A DNA stretch of 7,902 nt from Candidatus Neoflavobacterium equi (GCA_018065745.1 JAGHSS010000389.1:1-7902), one strand, 5' to 3'; shown: positions 1-7,427, counted from the stretch's first letter. A program made the numbers and translations. The notes: generated from the sequence alone by a model not told the origin.

Positions 1-2
1 AG

Positions 3-65
3 CGTATGCGATTTATTTATAAAATCTTTGGGTACTATTTGGGATGGTTTTTAAAAAGGTATTAA
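3..65 (+). CDS. Possible C-terminal tail of an upstream gene (partial)
   Basis: One plus-strand frame is open from the window edge to a TAA at 63-65 and encodes about 20 residues ending in YKIFGYYLGWFLKRY. The stretch is aromatic and hydrophobic with basic residues at its end, as is common at the C-terminus of a membrane-associated enzyme or transporter. Another frame is also open to a TAA at 52-54, so the frame choice is uncertain. No family can be named from so short a piece. The gap from 66 to 156 before the next gene holds no hairpin and no clear promoter. Confidence 0.25.
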   Translation, partial: RMRFIYKIFGYYLGWFLKRY

Positions 66-156
66 TTATTAGGGGTTTACACTTACGAAACGCCTATTTT
101 ATGATTCAAAAAATACTAAATTGTAAGAGTATTAGTTTTAATTTAAAATCTTGTAT

Positions 157-984
157 ATGATTGTAAAGAAATTTTCAGGAGAAGCCGTGTCTTTTGATCC
201 TGAAATACTAAAAATATCCATTTCAAAATCTGGTGCTACTTCTGAGCAGGTGGAACAAGTTTTCAATACCATTTCTCCACAAATTGTAGATGGCATGACC
301 ACAAGAGCACTTTATGAATTGGCATTTGATGCTTTAAAAGTCATTAAGAAATCCTTTGCTGCCAGATACAGTTTAAAAAAGGCCATGCGCGATTTGGGGC
401 CAGAAGGTTTTTACTTTGAAGAGTGGATCACCAAATTGTTTAGACAAATTGGCTACCAAAGTATATCCGGACAAACGTTACAGGGAGATGCAGTAACACA
501 TGAGATTGATGTTCTTGCTGTAAAGGGAGACGAGATGCATTTGTGTGAATGTAAATTCAGGAATGATATAGATGCTAAAATAAGCGTGACCACGCCCATG
601 TATTACCTTTCCAGATTCAATGATCTCAAAAATAACACCTATACTTTTTTTGGAAAAGAATTAAAACCGCATAAGTGTTGGTTGGTCACCAATGCTTATC
701 TCACCACTGATTCCATCAAGTTTGCAGAACACTATAACATCGGCATTATTTCTTGGGATTATCCGGTAAACTCCTCTATTAAATATCAGGTTGATTCCAC
801 GGCCTTTTATCCCATTACTTGTCTGACGACGCTAAGTGATGAAAATAAAAAGTTCTTGTTGTCTAAAGATGTCACTCTAGTGAAGGAGATTTTTGAAAAT
901 CCAAAAAAATTGGAACATCTAAAATTCTCAGCAGAACAGATAAGTGAAATTTTGGAAGAGGCAAAAGAACTAATCGACCTTTAA
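157..984 (+). CDS. ATP-cone domain fused to an Mrr-like restriction endonuclease domain
   Basis: This is a predicted ATP-binding regulatory domain joined to a PD-(D/E)xK nuclease, 275 aa from the ATG at 157. Residues 1-82 look like an ATP-cone: a VKKFSGE start, FDPEILKISISKSGA, then a helical part with TTRALYELAFDAL and RYSLKKAMRDLGP. From about residue 84 an Mrr-type core follows: GFYFEEWITKLFRQIGY (candidate Glu88/Glu89), then HEIDVLAV with Asp118, then CECKF with Glu131 and Lys133, which together make a complete nuclease triad. The C-terminal third (to 275) is mixed alpha/beta, ends in an acidic helix, and resembles nothing I can name. An in-frame TTG at 151 would add two residues; the ATG fits the ATP-cone start better. 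No purine-rich Shine-Dalgarno site is visible. The next gene is on the same strand 28 bp away. No methyltransferase or specificity subunit is near, so a classical restriction-modification system is not supported. Its DNA substrate and role are unknown. The domain calls are fairly secure; nuclease activity is inferred from motifs. Confidence 0.85.
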   Translation: MIVKKFSGEAVSFDPEILKISISKSGATSEQVEQVFNTISPQIVDGMTTRALYELAFDALKVIKKSFAARYSLKKAMRDLGPEGFYFEEWITKLFRQIGYQSISGQTLQGDAVTHEIDVLAVKGDEMHLCECKFRNDIDAKISVTTPMYYLSRFNDLKNNTYTFFGKELKPHKCWLVTNAYLTTDSIKFAEHYNIGIISWDYPVNSSIKYQVDSTAFYPITCLTTLSDENKKFLLSKDVTLVKEIFENPKKLEHLKFSAEQISEILEEAKELIDL

Positions 985-989
985 AATAA

Positions 990-998
990 TATCTTTGC
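990..998 (+). promoter_or_regulatory. Candidate Bacteroidota -7 promoter box before the YchJ-family gene
   Basis: The sequence TATCTTTGC matches the Bacteroidota housekeeping -7 consensus TAnnTTTG and lies 14 bp before the ATG at 1013. Transcription from it would give a very short leader. No TTG-type -33 element is seen at the expected spacing of about 19-20 bases upstream, so this may be a chance match. The gene could equally be read through from the nuclease gene. Confidence 0.3.
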
Positions 999-1012
999 AA
1001 AAATTAGTATCT

Positions 1013-1381
1013 ATGAAATGTCCTTGTCATTCACAATTGGAATATAAAGACTGTTGTGAACCTTACCACACTAAAGAAAAGCACGCACCCACACCTTTGG
1101 CGCTGATGAGATCTAGATATGCTGCTTTTGCAACACACAATGCCGCATATTTAATGAACACCACCTTGCCTGCCAAAAGGAAATATCACAATGAAGCAGA
1201 TTTGTTGGAGTGGGGGCAGATAAACACCTGGACCAATTTAGAGATTGTTGATACCGCACCAAACATTGTGGAGTTCATCGCTTATTTTACAGAAAATGAC
1301 GGAACAGCACATGTGCAAAGAGAACGCTCTCTATTTCAAAAAATAAATGACCGCTGGTTTTACGTCAGCGAGACAAAATAA
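1013..1381 (+). CDS. YchJ/UPF0225-family protein with N-terminal SEC-C zinc motif
   Basis: This is a small protein of 122 aa. Its N-terminus, MKCPCHSQLEYKDCCEPYH, is a SEC-C-type metal-binding motif: Cys3 and Cys5, then Cys14-Cys15 followed by His19. In SecA and YchJ this motif binds zinc. The rest matches the YchJ core, with TPLALMRSRYAAFATHNAAYL at about 28-48 and a final strand RSLFQKINDRWFYVSE, consistent with the NTF2-like fold of YchJ proteins. The usual CPCGS is CPCHS here, a mild departure that keeps the cysteines. The reading frame extends to a TTG at 995, but the ATG at 1013 puts the motif at the extreme N-terminus as in relatives and is preferred. The molecular function of YchJ proteins is not settled. 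The stop codon is directly followed by a strong hairpin terminator. Confidence 0.85.
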   Translation: MKCPCHSQLEYKDCCEPYHTKEKHAPTPLALMRSRYAAFATHNAAYLMNTTLPAKRKYHNEADLLEWGQINTWTNLEIVDTAPNIVEFIAYFTENDGTAHVQRERSLFQKINDRWFYVSETK

Positions 1382-1414
1382 AAAACGGCAATCCATGTAG
1401 TGGATTGCCGTTTT
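1382..1414. terminator. Bidirectional intrinsic terminator between convergent genes
   Basis: A perfect 14-bp inverted repeat (AAAACGGCAATCCA at 1382-1395, TGGATTGCCGTTTT at 1401-1414) surrounds a 5-nt loop. The GC-rich part sits inside A/T ends, so the transcript has a U-tract after the stem in either direction: TTTTGTTTA on the plus strand and TTTTTTATTTTG on the minus strand. It begins one base after the YchJ-family stop and ends three bases before the SDR stop, so it probably serves both converging genes. Confidence 0.9.
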
Positions 1415-1416
1415 GT

Positions 1417-2166
1417 TTATAGGTTTTTATTGAAAGTCTTTCCGTCACCCTGTGCTTTTGGCAAAATGGTGAGATCAGCGATTTGAACATGTTCCGGTTG
1501 GGAAACAACAAAATAAATACTTTCAGCAATATTTTCAGCCTGTAGCGGATCAAATCCTTTGTATACATTGGATGCCTTGCTGTCGTCTCCTTTAAAACGT
1601 ACCAGTGAGAACTCAGTTTCCACAGCACCAGGAGCAATGCTCGTCACTTTAATGCCGCTGCTCAACAAATCCAAACGCATGCCTTTTGTCAAAGCTTCTA
1701 CCGCCCATTTTGATGCGCAGTAGGTGGTGCCATTGGCATAAACTTCTTTTCCAGCAATGGAAGATAGATTGATGATATGTCCAGCTCCAATAGGCAACAT
1801 CAATGGAAGAACTGCCTTGGTAACATAAATCAAACCTTTGACGTTAATGTCAATCATCGCTTCTAAATCTGCTAGGTCTGCATCTTGGAAAGAAGCCAAA
1901 CCGTGCGCATTCCCAGCGTTGTTGACTAAAACATCTATTTTATTAAAGTTTTCTGGCAAATTTGAAAGGGCATTAAAAACACCTTCCTTATCAGAAACAT
2001 CAAATGTCACTGTGTGAACCTTTGTTTTCTCTTTTAATTCTTCAGCCAAAGCCTCCAAGCGTTCTGTGCGTCTTCCACATAAAATCAATTGGAAATCTGA
2101 AGCTAATTTTCGTGCCGTTGCCATCCCAATTCCTGAGCTAGCACCGGTTATTAATGCAGTTTTCAT
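1417..2166 (-). CDS. Short-chain dehydrogenase/reductase, YdfG-like, NADP-dependent
   Basis: This is a classical cytoplasmic SDR of 249 aa, the normal length. It has the Rossmann dinucleotide motif TGASSGIG (7-14), an Arg-Arg pair at 32-33 after the second strand that favours NADP(H), NNAG at 82-85, and the full catalytic set Asn108, Ser136, Tyr149 and Lys153 (YCASK). The later segment VRFKGDD and the PEHV stretch resemble E. coli YdfG, which reduces malonic semialdehyde and oxidises serine and 3-hydroxy acids. The exact substrate here cannot be read from the sequence. The ATG at 2166 puts the glycine motif at the usual distance from the N-terminus. The gene lies 49 bp downstream of the AsmA-like gene on the same strand with no hairpin between, so co-transcription is possible, though no functional link is evident. 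Confidence 0.92.
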   Translation of the reverse strand: MKTALITGASSGIGMATARKLASDFQLILCGRRTERLEALAEELKEKTKVHTVTFDVSDKEGVFNALSNLPENFNKIDVLVNNAGNAHGLASFQDADLADLEAMIDINVKGLIYVTKAVLPLMLPIGAGHIINLSSIAGKEVYANGTTYCASKWAVEALTKGMRLDLLSSGIKVTSIAPGAVETEFSLVRFKGDDSKASNVYKGFDPLQAENIAESIYFVVSQPEHVQIADLTILPKAQGDGKTFNKNL

Positions 2167-2215
2167 ATTTCTATATTTGAGCCATAAAATTACAAAATCA
2201 CCTCTTTTAATACTA

Positions 2216-4504
2216 TTAAATTAAGGTTTGTTTTAACCCTTGAAGGACGCACAACCACAAATAATTAAAGAAGGAGCATTCTGGTTTGCGCTCTACAGGT
2301 TTAATAGCCTGCTCTTGGGTGGTGTTTTTAGTGGAATTTTGTAAAAATAAATTTCCAACTTTTGACAAAAGCTTGCGTTCCTTTTTAGCTTCTTTGTCAA
2401 AGAGGGTGATTTTTAAGTCGTCATAATTCATCCCAAAATTACCTGTGGCCACTTTGTTGTTTCCAGAAAAGTTAAATACCACCTTCTTCAGCATTCCATC
2501 CACACCAACCTTTAGATAAGGTTTGATAAATGGATTCATCCCTTTGGCAGGGAAATTAGTGATGGCTCCATTAATTTTAAAGGCATCTGCTTGGTTTAAT
2601 ATATTGAATTCCCAATGTGCTGTCAAGGGCGCCACATTCATAAAGGTAGTTTGTACATCAACCGTCGTGTTTGGCAGTTGGGATTTGTGATAGCCACTGC
2701 TGATGTTTCTTATGGTACCATTGAAATTGGCAAAGGTCAATTTTCCAGGGGAAACACTGTTTTTATCTTCTTCTTCATAGACCAGTTTGGAGTTGACTAT
2801 TTTTATTTCGTCAATTTGTAATCCAATCGGGAGGTTTCTCAATTTTTTGCTGTACATATCATTGGTTACCTGTTCTGTTGGCGGCAGTGTACTTCTGTAA
2901 ATGTTACAGTCCAATGCATTGGCAACCAATCTTGAAGCTTTGAGGTAAAACACGCCTGCAGCATCCAAGCCCCATTTCATTTGTTGGAGTGCTATTTTAC
3001 CACTTTGTATGGTGTAGCGGTCTGATGCATATTTTAGTTTGCTGGTGTGTATGGCTCTGCTGTATTTGGGAGTCATCTTGAGGTTCAGCAATTCAAAGTT
3101 GTCGTTTTTGTAAACGATTCCATCTGATGTGATGTTGTAAAAGTCTCCGGTGTCGTATCTCATTTTTCCCGTTTTCAAGACTTCTTTTTCATAGGTAAAA
3201 GGGATGGACTGCAAAATGGTTTGATCATCCACCTGTATATTTTCCAAACTCAGGTTGAAATCAGCGACTGAAACCATTTCTTTTTTGTTCTCTACATATT
3301 TATATTGTGCATTGATGACGTCAAAAGATTTGATTGAGATGTGATCATTCAGCTCTAAGTCGTTGTTGGACTTGGTCTTTATTTTCTTTGGTTGATAAAA
3401 ATGAGTAAACACGGGGTTTTTAAGTTTGATCTGATCCACCGTCAGTGCTTTTTTAACCTTATTTGAAATGTTGTTGATTTCAATATTGACATCGGTTGCT
3501 TTGATTTGATTTGTAGAAGTGAACGTGGATTTTTTAATTAAAATTTGGTTCACGTTAATTTCAAAGGGAATGAGCGGTTGGATAATCTTGGAGGCTTCTT
3601 TTTTTGCCTCTTGAAAAACGGTTTGATCCTTTTGATCCAGAATCTGAAATGCTGCCTCGTCAATTTCAATGCCTTTGATGTTGACATAGAAATCTTGCTT
3701 TTTATAGCCCCAATCAGTGCCTTGTAAATGCATTTTTGGTATTTCTACCCGCATTCGCGTATTGGTTTCTGTCGTTTCTTTTTGGAAGTTTTTTTTGCTT
3801 ATGTCTGGATACAATAAAAATTTATCCATAAAAAATTGTTTGTTGTCCACAATGATCTCTCCAGTTTTCACTTGGTGGACCTCATTGAGTTGGGTAAAGG
3901 CAGAGTCAATGTGGATGGCATAATCAGTATAGGTAAACGGTATGTTCTTGTCAACAGTGTATTGCCCCATGTGGATGCCATACAGGTTCAGGTTTAGATT
4001 GTGTACCTCGTGCAGTTTTTTTTGAGCGTCATTGTTTAAATAGGTGAGGTGTGCATTCTGAATGCTGATTTGGTTGATGTCAATTACCTGTGACAATTTG
4101 GATTTTGACTTTACCGTGTCTTTAACCACAGGTTCCAAAACAGTGATTTCAGGTTTTTGTATGTATATGGTATAAGCATCTAGATTTTTTGTAGAGAGCA
4201 ACTTAAAAAAGTTGACTCCAGTAACCTTGATTCCTTCCACAGTGCCATAAAAATCGATGTCTTTTTTGATGTTGCTCCCTTTTTTTGGATGCACATCAAC
4301 ACCCGTTATTTGCACACTGCTGTTCCAGATGGAGTAGCTCAAATCAGCATACTTAAAATCGTATGCGGTGTCGTTTTGATCTTCTATGATTTTTGGAAGT
4401 TTCTGTTTGATAAAATAATTGATTCCAAAGTTGAGCAATACCAATACCGCCAATGTAATTCCCGCAATTTTCCCGATTTTTTTCCAATGTATTTTTTTTG
4501 TCAT
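2216..4504 (-). CDS. Large AsmA/DUF748-like membrane-anchored protein
   Basis: This is a 762-aa protein with a short basic N-terminus, one hydrophobic segment at about residues 10-32, and a long remainder with no further membrane span. That topology predicts a bitopic inner-membrane protein with a large periplasmic part. The region after the anchor (YADLSYSIWNSSVQITGVDV, about 52-71) and the many later strand-rich blocks of the type IKSFDVINAQYKYV or IDEIKIVNSKLVYEEE are typical of AsmA/DUF748-like proteins, whose repeating beta structure is thought to support lipid movement or outer-membrane homeostasis. The C-terminus has the FFNYLWLCVLQGLKQTL ending that I associate with Bacteroidota members. 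I cannot assign a substrate. The gene follows the ABC exporter terminator by about 64 bp, so it should have its own promoter in 4505-4568; I found no convincing one there. The family is moderately sure from architecture rather than from a sharp motif. Confidence 0.7.
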   Translation of the reverse strand: MTKKIHWKKIGKIAGITLAVLVLLNFGINYFIKQKLPKIIEDQNDTAYDFKYADLSYSIWNSSVQITGVDVHPKKGSNIKKDIDFYGTVEGIKVTGVNFFKLLSTKNLDAYTIYIQKPEITVLEPVVKDTVKSKSKLSQVIDINQISIQNAHLTYLNNDAQKKLHEVHNLNLNLYGIHMGQYTVDKNIPFTYTDYAIHIDSAFTQLNEVHQVKTGEIIVDNKQFFMDKFLLYPDISKKNFQKETTETNTRMRVEIPKMHLQGTDWGYKKQDFYVNIKGIEIDEAAFQILDQKDQTVFQEAKKEASKIIQPLIPFEINVNQILIKKSTFTSTNQIKATDVNIEINNISNKVKKALTVDQIKLKNPVFTHFYQPKKIKTKSNNDLELNDHISIKSFDVINAQYKYVENKKEMVSVADFNLSLENIQVDDQTILQSIPFTYEKEVLKTGKMRYDTGDFYNITSDGIVYKNDNFELLNLKMTPKYSRAIHTSKLKYASDRYTIQSGKIALQQMKWGLDAAGVFYLKASRLVANALDCNIYRSTLPPTEQVTNDMYSKKLRNLPIGLQIDEIKIVNSKLVYEEEDKNSVSPGKLTFANFNGTIRNISSGYHKSQLPNTTVDVQTTFMNVAPLTAHWEFNILNQADAFKINGAITNFPAKGMNPFIKPYLKVGVDGMLKKVVFNFSGNNKVATGNFGMNYDDLKITLFDKEAKKERKLLSKVGNLFLQNSTKNTTQEQAIKPVERKPECSFFNYLWLCVLQGLKQTLI

Positions 4505-4568
4505 ATCCGATCTTTTATACGTACTACTTTATCCTTTCATATCAACGAGAATTAAGTCAATTAAGTAT

Positions 4569-4597
4569 AAAAAAAATAGGACCCATTGGGTCCTATT
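4569..4597 (-). terminator. Intrinsic terminator of the ABC exporter gene
   Basis: Read on the minus strand, a 9-bp stem (AATAGGACC against GGTCCTATT, plus-strand arms 4575-4583 and 4589-4597) with a 5-nt loop is followed by eight U residues (plus-strand A-run 4569-4576). The stem overlaps the TAG stop codon of the exporter at 4593-4595. It should separate the monooxygenase/exporter unit from the AsmA-like gene. Confidence 0.85.
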
Positions 4598-6377
4598 CAT
4601 CATCGTATGTTTTAGCAATTTTTTCAATGTTCATACTTCTGGCGCTGGCGTCAAAAATATCTTTATACACACCGTTCTGTGCATAAATCTCGTCGTGTTG
4701 TCCGCGTTCCACGACCTCTCCATTTTTCATGGCATAGATGTAATCGGCATCAATAATTTGAGAGATCGAGTGGGAGATAATCACCACAGTTCTTCCTTTT
4801 TTGATGGCGTCCAAACTGTTTTTAATCTGTTCTGTAGCTATGGCATCCAAACTGGCTGTTGGCTCATCCAAGAAGATAATCGGCGGATTTTTCAAAAACA
4901 TACGCGCAATTGCGATGCGTTGTTGTTGACCACCAGACAAGTTCAGTGCTTTGGTTTCATATTGATCTGGGAGCGCCATGATTTGGTCGTGGATATAGGC
5001 TTGTTTTGCAGCATCCATCACAGCTTCCAAATCGGCTTCTGCATTTCCATATCTGATATTTTCCTCAATAGTACCATTGAAGATATGATTTTTCTGAAGC
5101 ACCAAACCAATGTGTTCCCTCAGCGCGTGGGTGTCATAGGTAGCCATATCCACTCCGTCCAACAAGATTTCCCCCGCATTAGGTTCATAAAATTTGTCCA
5201 ACAGGTTGATGATGGTACTTTTTCCAGCACCAGACAGCCCCACCAAAGCCGTGATTTTGTTTGGTTGGATATCAATATTTATATTGTGTAGCGCTTTAGT
5301 CCCGTTGGGATAGCTGAATTCCACATTTTTAAGTTCAAACAATCCCGTGATTTTATCTGGGATATAGCTTCCAGAAGTTTCCTTTTCTTCATCAGCGTTC
5401 AGGATGTCAAAGAAGCCTTCAGAATATATCAGTGCGTCATTCATCTCATCATAGATGCGGTGCAACTGTCTGATGGGAGCAGAGACGTTGTTGAACAACA
5501 GAATGTGAAACATGATGGCACCAATGGTCATCTGACCATTCAACACCAAATAAACGGTAAGGATGATGATCATAACCACACCAATTTGTTCCACAAAAGA
5601 TTTCAAACCATCATATATAAAGTTGGTTTTTCTGGTAATCATTTGGTTTTCTGTCAACTGTTGTTGCAGGTCCAATTGCTTTTTAGATTCTATGCGCTCC
5701 CTATTAAAAGATTTGATCACCGTGATGGAGTCAATAATTCCAATAATCCCTTGAGATTTAGACTCCCTATATCCACGCATATTTCTGCGCCATCCGCTCA
5801 ATTTGTTTGCTTGGTTAACGGTGATAAAGAAATAGATAGGGATGAGGATTAGCCCCACAAGTCCCACATAGAAATTGGCTTGGAACATCAAGAACAGCGC
5901 TACTACAGCATTGGCGAACAGCGGTAAAATATCAATAAAGAAATTTTGCACCAGACGGGTCAAGCTTTCAATTCCCCTGTCAATTCGCGTTTGCAATTTT
6001 CCAGATTCGTTATTGTTAGCAGTAAAAAACGCCAGTCTGTAAGTCAGTATGCGGTCAATAATTGCCTGAGCCAAATCTTTGCTCACCAAGATGCGCAATT
6101 TTTCACCATAGAATTTTTGTCCAAACTGAACAAAGGCATTCACCACCTCCTTAGTAATTAGGACCACAGAAATCAGAACAACCAATTCCATTCCCTCCTT
6201 TAGCTTTTGGTCGTGACCTAGTATTTCAGTGATTTGATCCACTGTGTACCTCAATATCCAAGCATTCACCTGAGCTGCAAAAGAGCCCACCAACGTCAAG
6301 ATTAACGTTCCAAAAACCAATGTTTTGTACGGGCTTACAAACGGGTTCAGGTGTTTAAACAAATTTTTTATCGTCAT
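4593..6377 (-). CDS. ABC exporter half-transporter (fused membrane and ATPase domains)
   Basis: This 594-aa protein has the usual architecture of MsbA-like type IV exporters and would act as a dimer in the inner membrane. Residues 1-315 form the transmembrane domain, with hydrophobic spans near 18-40, 63-82, 145-165, 168-188, 264-280 and 283-300. The ATPase domain follows: A-loop Tyr356, Walker A GLSGAGKST (380-388), Q-loop Gln428, signature LSGGQQQR (480-487), Walker B IIFLDEP (500-506) with catalytic Glu505, D-loop SLD (509-511) and H-loop His536. All catalytic elements are present. The segment just before the signature reads YETKALN, where most exporters have a VGExGxx X-loop. The substrate is not evident; lipids, drugs or peptides are all possible. 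The gene begins 13 bp after the monooxygenase stop on the same strand, so they are probably co-transcribed. Its TAG stop lies inside the terminator stem. Confidence 0.93.
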   Translation of the reverse strand: MTIKNLFKHLNPFVSPYKTLVFGTLILTLVGSFAAQVNAWILRYTVDQITEILGHDQKLKEGMELVVLISVVLITKEVVNAFVQFGQKFYGEKLRILVSKDLAQAIIDRILTYRLAFFTANNNESGKLQTRIDRGIESLTRLVQNFFIDILPLFANAVVALFLMFQANFYVGLVGLILIPIYFFITVNQANKLSGWRRNMRGYRESKSQGIIGIIDSITVIKSFNRERIESKKQLDLQQQLTENQMITRKTNFIYDGLKSFVEQIGVVMIIILTVYLVLNGQMTIGAIMFHILLFNNVSAPIRQLHRIYDEMNDALIYSEGFFDILNADEEKETSGSYIPDKITGLFELKNVEFSYPNGTKALHNINIDIQPNKITALVGLSGAGKSTIINLLDKFYEPNAGEILLDGVDMATYDTHALREHIGLVLQKNHIFNGTIEENIRYGNAEADLEAVMDAAKQAYIHDQIMALPDQYETKALNLSGGQQQRIAIARMFLKNPPIIFLDEPTASLDAIATEQIKNSLDAIKKGRTVVIISHSISQIIDADYIYAMKNGEVVERGQHDEIYAQNGVYKDIFDASARSMNIEKIAKTYDDE

Positions 6378-6390
6378 ATAAAGGATTAGT

Positions 6391-7395
6391 TTAAGAGTTT
6401 ATAACGTCAAATACCTCCTTTAGCATACGGATGGAAGCCTGTTTTTTCTCCTGATCATATATTTGGGAAGTCACCATGATTTCATCAACTTCAGTAACCG
6501 CAAGGAAACGCTTCATATCCTCAAGCACTGTTTCCACAGAGCCAACAAAGCTACAAGCCGTCATGTCCTCCACATAAGGCCAATGCATTTCCTGCATTAA
6601 TGCCTCCAGAGAATCCACTGGCGGTTGCATCATTTTGCGTTCATTTTTCACAATATTCAAAAAGTTCTGGTACATAGTTGTAGACAAGTAAGCCGCTTCT
6701 TCATCTGTTTCCCCCAGAATAGCATTTACACAAGCCATGGTTTTAGGTTCTTGTAAAAAGCTAGAAGGTTGGAAGTTTTCACGGTAAAAGTTAAAAGCCT
6801 CATACATCATTTTTGGAGCAAAGTGTCCAGCAAAGGCATACGGCAAACCGTAAGCAGCAGCTAGAGAAGCACTGTCCATACTAGAACCCAAGATCCACAG
6901 CGGCACCTCCAAACCCTCACCAGGGAAGGCACGCACCTTACTGTATTTATTTGTGTCAGAAAAAAACTTTTGTATTGCCGTCACATTTTGCGGGAATTTT
7001 TGTGATTGTTCATAGAAGTCCGGTCTGATTGCCATTGCCGTCATCCCATCAGTACCCGGCGCACGCCCCAATCCAAGGTCAATTCTCCCTGGGTACAAAC
7101 TTTCCAACGTTCCAAATTGTTCCGCGATTACCAAAGGCGCGTGGTTTGGCAGCATAATTCCACCAGAACCCACACGAATTCTAGTTGTATTTCCAGCAAT
7201 AAAACCAATCAACACAGAAGTCGCAGAGCTTGCTACATTTTCCATATTGTGATGTTCAGCCAGCCAGAAACGCTCAAAACCAAGTTCATCACACAATTGA
7301 GCATTCGCTTTTGTTTTCTGGAGCGTCTCCGCAATAGTACTATCAGCAGTAACAATAGCCAAATCAAGCATCGAAACTGGTATATATTTTTTCAT
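6391..7395 (-). CDS. LLM-class flavin-dependent oxidoreductase, YhbW-like
   Basis: This is a luciferase-like flavin monooxygenase of 334 aa, a cytoplasmic TIM-barrel enzyme that uses reduced flavin (FMNH2) and oxygen. Residue numbers follow this start. Conserved blocks are SMLDLA at 8-13, the WLAEHHN motif at 44-50, VGSGGIMLPNHAPL at 75-88, AEQFGTL followed by YPGRIDLGLGRAPG (91-114), WILGSS at 167-172 and DEIMV at 304-308. Together these closely resemble E. coli YhbW and related luciferase-family proteins. The physiological substrate of the YhbW group is not settled. An in-frame ATG at 7407 would give 338 aa (adding MTYL); the ATG at 7395 is preferred because it places SMLDLA at nearly the family's usual distance from the N-terminus. 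The choice is not certain, and neither start has a clear Shine-Dalgarno site. It is the first gene of a probable two-gene unit with the ABC exporter. Confidence 0.92.
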   Translation of the reverse strand: MKKYIPVSMLDLAIVTADSTIAETLQKTKANAQLCDELGFERFWLAEHHNMENVASSATSVLIGFIAGNTTRIRVGSGGIMLPNHAPLVIAEQFGTLESLYPGRIDLGLGRAPGTDGMTAMAIRPDFYEQSQKFPQNVTAIQKFFSDTNKYSKVRAFPGEGLEVPLWILGSSMDSASLAAAYGLPYAFAGHFAPKMMYEAFNFYRENFQPSSFLQEPKTMACVNAILGETDEEAAYLSTTMYQNFLNIVKNERKMMQPPVDSLEALMQEMHWPYVEDMTACSFVGSVETVLEDMKRFLAVTEVDEIMVTSQIYDQEKKQASIRMLKEVFDVINS

Positions 7396-7427
7396 AAGAT
7401 ATGTCATTAGATTTGGATGACAATTTA

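Noticed and set aside
151..156. TTG start at 151 for the nuclease and TTG start at 995 for the YchJ-family protein
   Set aside because: In both cases a nearby in-frame ATG (157 and 1013) places the N-terminal motif where the family has it, and the TTG at 995 overlaps a possible promoter box.
157..1381. A restriction-modification or multi-gene defence system
   Set aside because: Only a single nuclease-like gene is present, with no methyltransferase, specificity subunit, helicase or sensor nearby. The YchJ-family neighbour has no known defence role.
1365..1637. A 90-codon minus-strand frame overlapping the SDR C-terminus
   Set aside because: It is the same strand in another frame inside the SDR gene, and it runs through the terminator hairpin into the converging gene.
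4419..5291. A 290-codon open frame on the plus strand across the ABC exporter ATPase domain
   Set aside because: It lies antisense to a gene with every ABC motif intact, its product is rich in His, Phe and Cys with no recognisable domain, and it crosses the exporter terminator. It is a shadow of the opposite strand.
5460..5852. A 130-codon plus-strand open frame inside the exporter's membrane domain
   Set aside because: It is fully antisense to a well-supported gene, of low complexity, and lacks family features.
7006..7410. A 134-codon plus-strand open frame over the monooxygenase N-terminus
   Set aside because: It is antisense to highly conserved YhbW-type motifs, and its Arg/Ser/Thr/His-rich product looks like a non-coding translation.
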